64,000 nt of DNA from Jeotgalibaca arthritidis (GCF_011100465.1 NZ_CP049740.1:1480001-1544000); one strand, 5' to 3'; positions 17,390-26,332 are shown, numbered from the stretch's first letter. The notes: generated by a model from the letters alone, not told the origin. Numbers and translations are program-made.

Positions 17390-17902
17390 TTGGAAATAAA
17401 ACTTGCTGATAAAAACAATTTCGGTCGCAATTCTCTTAATGATTTTAGGCGATATCAAGAAGTGAAGAATGTATACCGTCTAAAAGATGGTCAGCTGAGA
17501 TTGGTTTACAATCCCTTTACTGAAGACTGGGATGATGAACGCCGCATTGAAAAAGCAGAGGAGATTCTCAGCGGGCAATATGTGACCTACTGTGCTTTTG
17601 AAGGAAATCGAGTAGTTGGCGAGATTATGCTACTTCCACGACTGAACAAAGACCGCCTGATTATCGACAGTTTTCATGTCTCTTCAGATTATCGCCGTCG
17701 AGGAATAGGACGCGCCTTGCTTGATGCTGCCAGGCAAGAAGCCTTAAAACGGGGGGCGCATGCTTTATATGCTTCCTGCTGCAGTGCGGAAGAAACAATT
17801 CGTTTTTACACCGCAATAGGCTTCCGCCGGAGTGCTGATCCCATTGCTTCCTGCATAGAGGACGAGCCCTATGACTTGCAGATGGAATGCAAAATTATCT
17901 GA
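17390..17902 (+). CDS. GNAT-family N-acetyltransferase
   Basis: This 170-residue protein has the GNAT acetyl-CoA site RRRGIGRALLDAARQEA (motif A, Q/RxxGxG/A) preceded by IIDSFHVSSDYR, and a C-terminal YASCCSAEETIRFYTAIGFR segment typical of motif B. The start is TTG at 17390 with AGAAAGGA about 9 bases upstream; no better ATG exists. GC content is higher than in the flanking genes, in line with acquisition. It lies just before repeat copy 2. The acceptor (drug, protein or small amine) cannot be told. Confidence 0.8.
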   Translation: MEIKLADKNNFGRNSLNDFRRYQEVKNVYRLKDGQLRLVYNPFTEDWDDERRIEKAEEILSGQYVTYCAFEGNRVVGEIMLLPRLNKDRLIIDSFHVSSDYRRRGIGRALLDAARQEALKRGAHALYASCCSAEETIRFYTAIGFRRSADPIASCIEDEPYDLQMECKII

Positions 17903-17996
17903 CAGTTTTTCAGATTTATTTGGTCGATATGTTCCCGCACACATAGAGGGTGGATTTGTTCCCCTGTACTGTTGTTATTCACGGCATTGTCCGTTC

Positions 17997-18074
17997 CACG
18001 TGGAAACCGTAGTCGCACTAGCACGCGTAGAAAAATAAAAATTTTACCATCCCAAAAAGATTTGGGATGGTTTT
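17997..18074 (+). repeat. 78-bp direct repeat, copy 2
   Basis: Partner of 13027-13104, in the same orientation. A weaker partial relative (GCATGTGGAGACGGTAGT) is at 17302-17319. Confidence 0.85.
18046..18074 (+). terminator. hairpin in repeat copy 2
   Basis: ACCATCCCAAA/TTTGGGATGGT stem with an AAGA loop, followed by only four T. Confidence 0.7.
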
Positions 18075-18094
18075 GTGTCTCTATGCGGAAAAAC

Positions 18095-18290
18095 GTTCTT
18101 TGCAAGCAGATTTTCATTTGCAAAAGCGGAATTTGAGCTAAAAACCTCTCTTGCAAACAGAATTCCATTTTCAAAAACGGAAATACACATCAAAACCTCC
18201 TTTGAAAGTAAAAAATAGCTTTCAAAAGAGGGTTTTGCTAGTTTGAACGGAAGTTGAAACCGAAAAGGACTTTCAAATTCTACGATACCA
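18095..18290. repeat. degenerate tandem hairpin units
   Basis: Three imperfect units of about 51 bp follow one another. Unit 1 pairs TTTGCAAG with TTTGCAAA, unit 2 has TTGCAAAC...TTTTCAAA, and unit 3 pairs CTTTGAAAG with CTTTCAAAAG. Each has a CGG-AA or GAGGG motif and is separated by AAAACCTC. No coding potential is apparent. Confidence 0.55.
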
Positions 18291-18362
18291 ACAATCCTAT
18301 TCATTGTTGTTAACCTTGTGCTGCTTTACAATAGACTTAACACAGACAGAGGAGGAATTAAC

Positions 18363-18806
18363 ATGGCAGAGTTAAAAACTAAGGAAAATGATGGAGATGT
18401 TCATGAATTTATCACCACCTTCGCGAACACCCAACAAAAGCGTGAGGATAGTTTTGAACTAGTGAAATTTATGCAAAAAGTGACTGGCTATCCACCTAAG
18501 TTGTGGGGTGAGTCGATGATTGGATTTGGAACGTACCATTATAAGTCTGACCGCAGCAAACAAGAAGGCGATTGGCCATTAGTGGCATTTTCCCCTCGCA
18601 AAGCCGCCATCTCCTTATATGTCTTTACAGGAAATCCAGAGCACGAGTATTTATTAGAAAATCTGGGTAAATTTAAAATGGGAAAAGCATGCATCTACGC
18701 TAAGCGACTCTCCGATATAAACACTGATGCACTAGAAAAATTAATACTTGCTACGATTGCATTCTTAGAAGATAAGTATGGGAAGTCAACTAACCCAATG
18801 AATTAG
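18363..18806 (+). CDS. DUF1801 protein
   Basis: This 147-residue protein belongs to DUF1801 (YdhG-like). Visible traits are the KLWGESMIGFGTYHYKS segment, WPLVAFSPRKAAISLYV, LGKFKMGKACIYAKRL and a C-terminal ALEKLI helix. The family fold is known from structures, but its biochemical role is unclear; some members are called iron chaperones on weak grounds. The ATG at 18363 is chosen for its GGAGGA site at 18351. It is monocistronic. Confidence 0.85.
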   Translation: MAELKTKENDGDVHEFITTFANTQQKREDSFELVKFMQKVTGYPPKLWGESMIGFGTYHYKSDRSKQEGDWPLVAFSPRKAAISLYVFTGNPEHEYLLENLGKFKMGKACIYAKRLSDINTDALEKLILATIAFLEDKYGKSTNPMN

Positions 18807-18834
18807 TCACACCACCTTTAAGGAGTGAAACAAA

Positions 18835-18987
18835 ATGAAAAAAGGAGCCGTTATGTCATTATTGCTGCTATTATTTTTCTGATTGTTGGTGCGCTACTAT
18901 TAATTTATGCTAACTGTCGCTTCACACCTTTAGCAACACGATGGTTTTATACATCATGGATCATCACATACTTGCAAAAGCTCTAGT
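18835..18987 (+). pseudogene. decayed fragment with N-terminal membrane segment
   Basis: An AAGGAGTGA site and ATG at 18835 start a frame that breaks within a few codons. The shifted frame reads RYVIIAAIIFLIVGALLLIY then ANCRFTPLATRWFYTSWI, a signal/membrane anchor plus start of a mature domain, then stops at about 18985. It looks like the remains of a secreted or anchored enzyme, possibly an alpha/beta hydrolase. From 18990 to 19290 I see no recognisable gene. Confidence 0.4.
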
Positions 18988-19399
18988 CAATCAAGTCTTT
19001 CCCCATCCAACCATGGCAGAGAACTTAAATGATTTTATTTCAATAGATTATGAGCTGTTAAACCCTATCCTAGAAAAAATAGAATGGGGTTTTTGCTTGA
19101 TCTGGAGTTTAAAAAAGACCCATCCATTCTCTGAAAAACCTAACACCTGTGCAATCCTAAGAAAAAAAGCATAATAATTTTGCCACATCTCTAATGGCTA
19201 AATTAACCACTAAAAGCTATCATGACTAGCCAAATAAGCAATCTTGTCCAAGCGAATGTGATTTTTTTCATTCTCTCATGTAAATATTATAGTGATTTGT
19301 ATTCTTTTTTAGTATAATAAACAAGATTGAGAAATTTACATGAATGACTGTGTGTCAGTTCAAAGATTTAGTCGTACAACAAACCTTTGAGGTGAATAA

Positions 19400-20806
19400 A
19401 TGGAAAAGAAGCGTTATCCAGCAGAAGTACTTGATATTACAATTCAGAAACTTAATTCAGATGGTTACGGTTATGCCCGTCATATCCACCCACCTGACAG
19501 AGGGTCCAATGGAAAAAGTTTACATATTCATGTGACCAATGTTGTGGTAGGAGATGTCGTTCGTGTAACAATTGACAACGCAAAAGGTCGTGGTAAAGCA
19601 GTCGTTGAGTACGATGAATTATTGAAGCCAGGTCCGTCTCGGAATTTAGCAGTTCCAACGGATAAGTTTGTTCCAGGCGGTACGCCGTTACAGTATATGC
19701 ATTATAAGGATCAACTTACTTATAAAATGGATATGGTAAAAGACTACTTAGCTGAAAAAAAATTCGATACAAGTCTTGTTAAACCGATTATCGGTATGGA
19801 TGAACCAAACCGCTATCGAAACAAGATGGAGTTTACCTTTGGCTCAAATGGTGAGCTCGGACTCTTTCAACAAGGTAATTTCCGCCGAGTGATTGACTTG
19901 GAGGATTCTATTTTGGCGCCTAAAATGATGATTGAGGTAAAGCAAATCGTTAGTGAGTGGCAACATCATCACCAATTACCTGGTTATGACAAAATCGAAC
20001 AAGAGGGTCTATTGCGTAATTTATTGCTGCGCTATTCCTTTGCGCTAGACGAGTTAATGGTTGTTATTTATGCAACGAAAAAGCCAGCTGAACTTCAACC
20101 AGCAGTGGATGACTTGGTTGATCGCTTAACGAATCAGTTCTCCAATCTAGTCAGCCTACAATGGATTGAACATGCCTCAGCTACAGAACGTGTCCAAGCC
20201 GATGCCACTTATGTGTTACATGGCCGAGACTATATGAATGACGAATTAAATGGTTTCCGATACCGCATTTGGCCGGATACCTTTTTCCAAGCCAATCCCG
20301 TTCAAGCTGAAAAACTAGTTGAACTGGCACTAGAAATGGCCGACGTTAACAAAGATATGCGCGTCCTAGATTTATTCTGTGGGGTGGGGACATTTAGTCT
20401 TCCGCTTGCCGAAAGAAGTAAAGAACTCGCAGGTATTGAAATTGTGGAAAATTCAATTTTATCTGCACGACGAAATGCGACCGACAATGGATTGGACAAC
20501 ACCTATTTTGTGGTAAGTGATGCCCGCCAAGGATTGATCGACTTAAAAGAAACATGGGGATTCCCAGATTTACTCGTATTAGATCCACCCAGAAGTGGGG
20601 CTGGTGGAAAAGTGATGCGAAGTATTGCTCGCTTTGGGACGGACAAGGTTGTTTATATTTCTTGTAGTCCAAAGAGTTTAGCCGATGATTTAACATGGTT
20701 AAGAGATTTTGGTTATGAGTTGATCACGGTTCAGCCGGTTGATCAATTCCCGCATACGACACATGTGGAGTGCGTAGTGCTTTTAGAAAAACGAAACGAA
20801 GTGTAA
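19400..20806 (+). CDS. rlmD: 23S rRNA (uracil-5-)-methyltransferase, RlmD/RlmCD type
   Basis: This 468-residue member of the TrmA/RumA family has an N-terminal TRAM domain (YPAEVLDITIQKLNSDGYGY). The SAM site is VLDLFCGVGTFSLPLA. The catalytic region is LLVLDPPRSGAGGKVM and VVYISCSPKSLADDLTWL, with the nucleophilic Cys in SCSP. It methylates uracil C5 in 23S rRNA; Gram-positive members often handle two sites (U747 and U1939). The four-cysteine iron-sulfur cluster of the E. coli enzyme is not evident. A GAGGTG site precedes the ATG. Confidence 0.9.
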   Translation: MEKKRYPAEVLDITIQKLNSDGYGYARHIHPPDRGSNGKSLHIHVTNVVVGDVVRVTIDNAKGRGKAVVEYDELLKPGPSRNLAVPTDKFVPGGTPLQYMHYKDQLTYKMDMVKDYLAEKKFDTSLVKPIIGMDEPNRYRNKMEFTFGSNGELGLFQQGNFRRVIDLEDSILAPKMMIEVKQIVSEWQHHHQLPGYDKIEQEGLLRNLLLRYSFALDELMVVIYATKKPAELQPAVDDLVDRLTNQFSNLVSLQWIEHASATERVQADATYVLHGRDYMNDELNGFRYRIWPDTFFQANPVQAEKLVELALEMADVNKDMRVLDLFCGVGTFSLPLAERSKELAGIEIVENSILSARRNATDNGLDNTYFVVSDARQGLIDLKETWGFPDLLVLDPPRSGAGGKVMRSIARFGTDKVVYISCSPKSLADDLTWLRDFGYELITVQPVDQFPHTTHVECVVLLEKRNEV

Positions 20807-20845
20807 AAAAATAGGAAATCAAGAAGGGAAATTGGGAGAAATACA

Positions 20846-22546
20846 ATGGAAATTTTAATGGATGTACTGCTTATGCTAGGCGGCGTTGCCGTATTTATGT
20901 TTGGTATGAAGCAAATGAGTAATGGTTTAGAACAGAGCGCAGGATCCGGAATTAGAAATATTTTCAAGAAAATTAACAAAAACAGAACAGTGAACTACGG
21001 TATCGGTATTGGTGCCACCGCACTTGTTCAATCGTCTTCCGCAACATCAATTATGACAGTTGGTTTAGCCCATGCAGGTATTGTATCTGTGAAGCAGGGT
21101 GCTGGCTTTATCTTAGGATCAAAAGTTGGAACAACGTTGTCAGCCTTTATCTTTGCTCTTTCAGGTGTTAGCAAGGGTGGCTTTAGTATCAGTTCTGTAT
21201 TTGCGGCTTTCGCTTTCGTGGGAGTTTTGATTATTTTCTCAACTGAAAATGAAAAGCTAAATAAAATTGCGCCATTTCTAATCGGATTTGGTATGTTATT
21301 TATCGGTATGGAAGTAATGGAATCAGCTATCGGCGGTACTGATTCAATATTGAGTATTGAACTGTCTAAAGTCTTTAAATTTGAAATTATGCAACAACCG
21401 ATTTTACTTGTTATTTTAGGTATTCTCTTTACAGCGATTATCCAATCGTCTTCAGCAGCAACAGGTATCTTTATTGCCTTTTTAGCAACTGGCGTTATTC
21501 AAAACATTGACCAATCATTCTTCCTTGTTATGGGAGCGAACATTGGAACATGTAGTGATGGGATTATGGCATCACTAACAACAAATGCTAAAGGAAAACG
21601 CATTGCCTTATTCCACGTACTAACAAGTTTGATTGGGGCAATTTCATTTACTATTATTTTAATAATTTTTAGAGCACCAATTGTTTCCGTTTTTGAAAGA
21701 ATGTTCCCAGCTCAACCTCAATTTAGCTTGGCAACATTCAACTTGATTTACAATACGATTTACACACTTGCTTTACTTTATTTCTTAGATCCACTCGTTA
21801 ACTTGGTTAATAAAATGATCAAAGATAAAAAAGAAGACAGTCAAGAGTTGAAGTATATCGACGAACGTTTCTTGAAAACACCAACAGTTGCAATCGAGCA
21901 AGCTTTAATGGAATTGTTTGATATGGCTGTTTTATCAAAAGAAAACTTGAACCGTGCCTTTTCAGCATTAATCAACGGTGATACGAGCGAAAAGAAAAAA
22001 ATTAATGAAGTAGAAGACCGCATTGACTTCTTAACAAATCAACTTGCAGACTACTTTATTAAAATTTCATCTGCAACACAATCTGCTGATGATGAAGCTT
22101 TAATCGGTAGTTTACACCACGTTGCCAATGACGTTGAACGTATTGGTGACTATGCGATGTTACTATTTAAAGATACTAACGATTTGAAAAAACGTGAGCT
22201 ATCCTTCTCAGAACAGACGAAAGAGGAATTACAAGAGATTTACAGAAATATCTCTGATATGTTCGATTTAGGCTTCGACACCTTGAAAACGCGTGAAGTT
22301 GAAAACTTCCAAGATGTAGCAGAGCTTCAGAAGAAAATTATTAAAATGATTTCTGCAACACGTAAAGAGCACGTTGCACGTCTGAACTCAGGCGTTTGTT
22401 CAGTCGAAGTATCGAAAAACATATACTCTGTTTTATTCTCGCTACAACGTGTATCTGAACATTTCTTGAATATTGTTTACTCTGTTCGTTCAACAACAGG
22501 TGACGAAACAGAAGCCTTGCTTGCTTACGAAAAAGAATTTAAATAA
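20846..22546 (+). CDS. Na+/phosphate cotransporter with PhoU domain
   Basis: This 566-residue protein has the NptA/PNaS architecture. It carries two inverted repeats of Na/Pi symporter helices with the QSSSATS motif (TALVQSSSATSIMT) and its partner AIIQSSSAATGIF. About 200 residues of cytoplasmic PhoU-like helical domain follow (RAFSALINGDTSEKKKINEV; HHVANDVERIGDYAMLL). It would import phosphate with sodium at the membrane. A GGGAGAA site lies upstream of the ATG. It follows rlmD by about 40 bp and may be cotranscribed. A strong terminator follows. Confidence 0.9.
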   Translation: MEILMDVLLMLGGVAVFMFGMKQMSNGLEQSAGSGIRNIFKKINKNRTVNYGIGIGATALVQSSSATSIMTVGLAHAGIVSVKQGAGFILGSKVGTTLSAFIFALSGVSKGGFSISSVFAAFAFVGVLIIFSTENEKLNKIAPFLIGFGMLFIGMEVMESAIGGTDSILSIELSKVFKFEIMQQPILLVILGILFTAIIQSSSAATGIFIAFLATGVIQNIDQSFFLVMGANIGTCSDGIMASLTTNAKGKRIALFHVLTSLIGAISFTIILIIFRAPIVSVFERMFPAQPQFSLATFNLIYNTIYTLALLYFLDPLVNLVNKMIKDKKEDSQELKYIDERFLKTPTVAIEQALMELFDMAVLSKENLNRAFSALINGDTSEKKKINEVEDRIDFLTNQLADYFIKISSATQSADDEALIGSLHHVANDVERIGDYAMLLFKDTNDLKKRELSFSEQTKEELQEIYRNISDMFDLGFDTLKTREVENFQDVAELQKKIIKMISATRKEHVARLNSGVCSVEVSKNIYSVLFSLQRVSEHFLNIVYSVRSTTGDETEALLAYEKEFK

Positions 22547-22554
22547 TCCTTTAA

Positions 22555-22594
22555 AACCTTGCAATTGTCTACCGGACAGTTGCAAGGTTTTTTT
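22555..22594 (+). terminator. terminator after Na/Pi cotransporter gene
   Basis: The CCTTGCAATTGTC/GACAGTTGCAAGG stem is followed by T7. Confidence 0.9.
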
Positions 22595-22755
22595 ATAGAC
22601 TAGGGGATTATAAGTTCAGCCATCAATGTCTAGCTCCCAAGTCCTGACCTAGTGAAAAAAAGATAAATTTGCCCCATTGCGCGCTTCGCTGCTCATTCAG
22701 GGTCAAATTTCCTATTTTTTCATAGGCCAAGGCGGACTTGTCCGCTTTTCTTATT
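22594..22755. repeat. fold-back intergenic element, copy 1 (162 bp)
   Basis: It is near-identical to 40431-40642, which has a 50-bp extra loop segment. Both start TATAGACTAGGGGATTATAA right after a terminator T-run and end GCGGACTTGTCCGCTTTTCT. Inner arms (CCTAGTGAAAAAAAG and CTATTTTTTCATAGG) pair, so it behaves like a small MITE or structured RNA. Confidence 0.85.
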
Positions 22756-22809
22756 AAAATAATATAAAAGATCGTATAATAAAGACAAATAATAGATGAG
22801 GTGTTCCAT

Positions 22810-22911
22810 TTGAATACAAGAGAAAAAGCGGCACCGTTCATGCACCATCTAGAGATTGATCAGTCTTATCCGACAACGGATAATTATGTATTACACAAAA
22901 AGAAGACTTGA
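22810..22911 (+). pseudogene. possible short or decayed ORF, 33 codons
   Basis: A GAGGTG site precedes a TTG start. The frame encodes a short hydrophilic peptide ending ...DNYVLHKKKT and stops, while a shifted frame stays open to the hairpin at 22980. It resembles the N-terminal remnant of a lost gene. I do not recognise it. Confidence 0.25.
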
Positions 22912-22979
22912 AACGATTTAAATTAAAAAGGTCAACTAATACGGCCAGTTTGCGGAAATGGTTTATCATAAATGAAATT

Positions 22980-23004
22980 AGCGCCAGCGAGAAGGCTGGC
23001 GCTA
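22980..23004. terminator. hairpin downstream of DUF2812 gene
   Basis: AGCGCCAGC/GCTGGCGCT stem just beyond the 3' end of the minus-strand DUF2812 gene, with a weak T-tract on either side. Confidence 0.55.
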
Positions 23005-23009
23005 CTTTA

Positions 23010-23567
23010 TTATTGCTCGGTATATCGTTTACTTAAACGGTATAAACCGAACCCACAGTAGATAATGATAATGACATAGAGCAGATAGAGGGCTAATAGG
23101 AATAGGGATAAAACGTTAATTACACCACTTCCCCCAAAATGAACACGCTGAAACAACAGATTGGTGTTAGGCACGATAATGACTGTAAATATAACCAATA
23201 TTGGTAACATCCGACTATAAAAAATAGCTTTGACCATATCTAGCCGCGATTGGTTGTCTGAAAATAATTCTGTGTTGCTATCGCTTAATGGTTTTTTGAA
23301 GTATGAAAAAGTCGCAAACTCAGTCACATACTCCCAACCGCTATCTGTGAAAAGTTGGATGTAACTGTCAAAATCTTCTTTTTTAGCATCTCTTAAATAC
23401 AGTCTGTAAGCGTAAGGCTCTGCATCAGCTTTCTCAAAGGTATAAATTCCCGGAAACTGGACAGCTTTAAGCTGGTAGCCTTTTTTGCTCATTTGTGAGA
23501 GATAGGCTTCCTCTTTTTCATAATCAGCAATAGTAAAAAATTTAAAAGACTTCAATAGGTTTGGCAT
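23010..23567 (-). CDS. DUF2812 membrane protein, PadR partner
   Basis: This 185-residue protein has the DUF2812 domain in its first 100 residues (FFTIADYEKEEAYLSQMSKK; YRLYLRDAKKEDFDSYIQLF) followed by two membrane helices (MLPILVIFTVIIV and VLSLFLLALYLLYVIIIIYC). The ATG at 23567 has an AAGGAGT site; the longer frame to 23606 is unlikely. It overlaps the 3' end of the padR gene, and this PadR-DUF2812 pair is a common Firmicutes unit, probably a membrane stress module. Its activity is unknown. Confidence 0.8.
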   Translation of the reverse strand: MPNLLKSFKFFTIADYEKEEAYLSQMSKKGYQLKAVQFPGIYTFEKADAEPYAYRLYLRDAKKEDFDSYIQLFTDSGWEYVTEFATFSYFKKPLSDSNTELFSDNQSRLDMVKAIFYSRMLPILVIFTVIIVPNTNLLFQRVHFGGSGVINVLSLFLLALYLLYVIIIIYCGFGLYRLSKRYTEQ

Positions 23568-23883
23568 GAGTAACAACTCCTTTACTATTTTGGTAGAGCC
23601 GCTCAATACGGCTAATTTCTTTTTGTAAGAAAGTTTTTCCGAGTTCGGTAATATGGTAAATTTTTCGTTTCTCTTCTTCTCGAATAAAGCGAATTAGTCC
23701 GTCTTTTTCCATTTTTGATAAGCTACCGTACATGGTGCCGGGGCTAATTGTCATATCGCCTCCAGTCAGTGTTTCTATTTTACTGCCAATACTGTAGCCG
23801 TGCATTTCTTCTTGTAGGCAGTACAAAATATAGAAACTGGATTCAGTCATTGGTATATAAATGCGTTTCAGTCGTTGATCCAT
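23542..23883 (-). CDS. PadR-family transcriptional regulator
   Basis: This protein of about 113 residues has a PadR winged helix: FYILYCLQEEMHGYSIGSKI, MTISPGTMYGSLSKMEKDGL, RKIYHITELGKTFLQKEI. PadR proteins are dimeric repressors of their own operon. The ATG at 23883 follows a GAGGTG site; a GTG at 23892 is the longer alternative. The DUF2812 gene overlaps its end, so they are coupled. A palindrome upstream (23915-23963) is a likely operator. Confidence 0.88.
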   Translation of the reverse strand: MDQRLKRIYIPMTESSFYILYCLQEEMHGYSIGSKIETLTGGDMTISPGTMYGSLSKMEKDGLIRFIREEEKRKIYHITELGKTFLQKEISRIERLYQNSKGVVTHAKPIEVF

Positions 23884-23914
23884 TAAGGTCACCTCATTTT
23901 TTGTATCGAGTCTA

Positions 23915-23963
23915 GATGTATCGAGCTACGATGTATAAATAGTATATCGCACTTCGATACATC
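23915..23963 (-). promoter_or_regulatory. candidate PadR operator/promoter
   Basis: The outer inverted repeat GATGTATCGA...TCGATACATC encloses a second ATGTATAAATAGTATAT pair. PadR sites often contain ATGT-N8-ACAT type palindromes. It lies directly upstream of padR. Confidence 0.6.
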
Positions 23964-24128
23964 TGTCTACTTTTTTACGCTGAGTCAAGTCATTGCAAAC
24001 CTGCTTTCTTTTTAAAAGTGGATGAGAGTCTGCTAAAAATAGCACTTATTTCTGTTCTAACAGACAAGATTGTGCTAATATAAGTCATTGAAGAAATGTT
24101 GCAGACGATACGTTCGATATGTTTTGGG

Positions 24129-24155
24129 AAAAGCAGATCTTAGACCTGCTTTTTC
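24129..24155 (+). terminator. hairpin with T-run upstream of dus
   Basis: AAAAGCAG/CTGCTTTTT stem about 40 bp ahead of the dus start. It may end a short untranslated RNA or attenuate dus; no coding sequence is evident before it. Confidence 0.5.
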
Positions 24156-24194
24156 ATTTTGACTAGATAAGAGTAAGGATGAAGGGAATTGACT

Positions 24195-25175
24195 ATGAAA
24201 GAGAATTTTTGGCAAGAGCTACCACGTCCATTTTTTATTTTAGCACCAATGGAAGATGTGACTGATGTGGTTTTCCGTCATGTGGTTGCTAAAGCGGCAG
24301 CTCCTGATGTTTATTTTACAGAATTTACAAATAGTGAAAGTTACTGCCACCCAGATGGCATTGAAAGTGTGCGAGGTCGTTTGACGTTTACAGAAGACGA
24401 ACAGCCGATTGTGGCACACATTTGGGGAGACAAACCAGAATACTTTAAACAAATGAGTATCGGTATGGCTGAAATGGGCTTTAAAGGTGTCGACTTGAAC
24501 ATGGGATGCCCGGCACCGAATGTGTTTAAACATGGCCGTGGCGCTGGTCTAATCCGTCGTGCTGAAGTAGCAGCTGAACTGATTCAAGCAGCTAAGGCTG
24601 GTGGATTACCCGTTAGTGTGAAAACACGTCTAGGGCATGCTCAAGTTGACGAATGGAAAACATGGTTGCGTCATGTGTTGGAACAAGATATTGCCAACCT
24701 ATCCATCCATCTTCGTACAAAAGTAGAGATGAGCCAAGTTGACGCTCACTGGGAATTGATTCCAGAAATTAAGAAAATGCGTGACGAGATTGCGCCACAG
24801 ACGCTGTTAACCATTAATGGTGATATTCCTAACTACCAAGTAGGGCTTGAACTAGTTGAAAAATACGGTGTTGATGGCGTCATGATTGGCCGCGGTATTT
24901 TCCAAAATCCATTTGCTTTTGAAAAAGAAGCAAAAGACCATAGTCCAAAAGAACTGATTGATTTGATGCGATTCCACTTAGAGTTGTTTGATGAACATTC
25001 GGCAGCTAATCCGCGTTTGTTTAAACCATTGCGTCGCTTCTTTAAAATTTACTTGCGTGAATTTAGAGGTGCTAATGATTTGAGAATCCAATTGATGGAT
25101 ACTCAAACAACTGATGAAGCACGCGCATTGCTAGATGCCTTCGAAGCAAAATATTTAACGAAAGAAACAGTATAG
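24195..25175 (+). CDS. tRNA-dihydrouridine synthase
   Basis: This 326-residue FMN enzyme reduces uridine to dihydrouridine in tRNA. The TIM barrel begins [15 protein letters not shown]. The catalytic cysteine is in [20 protein letters not shown], the FMN/phosphate region includes VKTRLG and [13 protein letters not shown], and the C-terminal helical domain recognises tRNA. The ATG at 24195 has a GATGAAGGGA site; a TTG at 24189 is less likely. A terminator follows, so it is a single-gene unit. Which D-loop position it modifies cannot be judged. Confidence 0.92.
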   Translation: MKENFWQELPRPFFILAPMEDVTDVVFRHVVAKAAAPDVYFTEFTNSESYCHPDGIESVRGRLTFTEDEQPIVAHIWGDKPEYFKQMSIGMAEMGFKGVDLNMGCPAPNVFKHGRGAGLIRRAEVAAELIQAAKAGGLPVSVKTRLGHAQVDEWKTWLRHVLEQDIANLSIHLRTKVEMSQVDAHWELIPEIKKMRDEIAPQTLLTINGDIPNYQVGLELVEKYGVDGVMIGRGIFQNPFAFEKEAKDHSPKELIDLMRFHLELFDEHSAANPRLFKPLRRFFKIYLREFRGANDLRIQLMDTQTTDEARALLDAFEAKYLTKETV

Positions 25176-25182
25176 TAAGGTG

Positions 25183-25212
25183 AAGCTGGGATGAAATCCC
25201 AGCTTCTTTTTA
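25183..25212 (+). terminator. terminator after dus
   Basis: AAGCTGGGAT/ATCCCAGCTT stem and T5. Confidence 0.88.
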
Positions 25213-25218
25213 TCGTAA

Positions 25219-25372
25219 TGTACGATACAGCTTATAAAAAAGTGCTGTATCTTACATTGAGCAGTCAAAATGTAAGATACAAGTCGCTAGAGCTATGCTG
25301 TATCTTACATTTCCACCTTCTAGTGTGAGATACAGCCGATTTTGACAGCCTGTATCTCACACTAGAAGCAAC
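25219..25372. repeat. array of alternating TGTATCTTACA hairpin arms
   Basis: Six copies of an arm around TGTATCTTACA (variants TGTACGATACA, TGTATCTCACA) alternate in orientation with short AT-rich spacers. Neighbouring copies can pair in several ways. The last pair is CTAGTGTGAGATACAG with CTGTATCTCACACTAG. No coding sequence is evident. Confidence 0.75.
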
Positions 25373-25471
25373 CACTACTTCTAACCATCTATTGAGGTCT
25401 GTCACGGAATCTGATAAACTGAATGTTGTCTTTCAATATGTTAATAAAAAGCAATGATGGAGGAAACAGAG

Positions 25472-26257
25472 ATGGAAAAGTATCGATTAGCACTGATTGG
25501 ACCGGGTCATTTAAATGGGATTGTAGCTCAGGCCTATCAAGATGGCTTGTTGCCAGAATTTGAATTAGTTGGCGTTTTAGGACGAAGCGACGAACGCACG
25601 CGCACCTTTGCAGAACATTTTAATTGCCAAGCTTGTGCAACAATTGAGGAATTAATGGCTTTAAAACCTGACTTTACATCAGAGGCGGCGTCTCCTCAAG
25701 CAGTTCGAGATTACAGTGAACACGTTTTAAGAAGTGGATCAAACTTAGTTGTGGTGACAGCAGGTGCTTTTGCGGATGCAGACCTTTATCAAAGTGTTCA
25801 ACAAACAGCTAGAGAAACAGGTAAGCGCGTCTATATTGCTAGTGGTGCTGTCGGTGGTTTTGATGTTTTAAGGACCGCTGCTTTGATGAGTCCTATTAAG
25901 GCAACGATGACGTCTAAAAAATCAATCCGTTCTTTATTTTATTCACCATTATTTAAGTCACACTATCCCTTTATTACAGAACCAGAGCGTGCCTTTACCG
26001 GTTCAACGACCGAAGCGATTCAACAATTGCCGTTCCACTATAATGTTGCTGTTGCGACGGCACTAGCCAGCGCTGGTCCAGACCAAACAACCTTAAACAT
26101 CGATGTCGTCCCTGATTTTGTCGGTGATGATTATAAAATTGAAATCGAAGGCGATGAAATCAAGACTGAATTGAATATTTATTCGCGCACACCACGTATT
26201 GCTGGTTGGAGTATTGTGGCTGCCTTACAAAATGCGGTGGCACCGATCGTCTTTTAA
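25472..26257 (+). CDS. aspartate dehydrogenase-like oxidoreductase
   Basis: This protein of about 261 residues begins with a Rossmann region (RLALIGPGHLNGIVAQAY; a variant of GxGxxG) and contains VVVTAGAFAD and the family motif IASGAVGGFDVLRTAAL. The later FHYNVAVATALASAGPDQT segment also fits the L-aspartate dehydrogenase/DUF108 (NadX-like) family. Such enzymes oxidise aspartate with NAD(P), feeding NAD synthesis or nitrogen metabolism. The ATG at 25472 has GGAGG eight bases upstream. It stands alone, so the substrate is by family only. Confidence 0.7.
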   Translation: MEKYRLALIGPGHLNGIVAQAYQDGLLPEFELVGVLGRSDERTRTFAEHFNCQACATIEELMALKPDFTSEAASPQAVRDYSEHVLRSGSNLVVVTAGAFADADLYQSVQQTARETGKRVYIASGAVGGFDVLRTAALMSPIKATMTSKKSIRSLFYSPLFKSHYPFITEPERAFTGSTTEAIQQLPFHYNVAVATALASAGPDQTTLNIDVVPDFVGDDYKIEIEGDEIKTELNIYSRTPRIAGWSIVAALQNAVAPIVF

Positions 26258-26332
26258 GCCGAACTTCTAGCTTGCAGGCTTAAAATAAAGTAGTATATAA
26301 GTATCACATTTAAACATAGATTGGAGAAACAC

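Noticed and set aside
18941-19174. 77-residue ORF after DUF1801
   Set aside because: It overlaps a better-supported decayed frame and has no start signal or recognisable motif.
25219-25372. Possible CRISPR array
   Set aside because: Repeats alternate in orientation, are short and have irregular spacers, and no cas genes are nearby.
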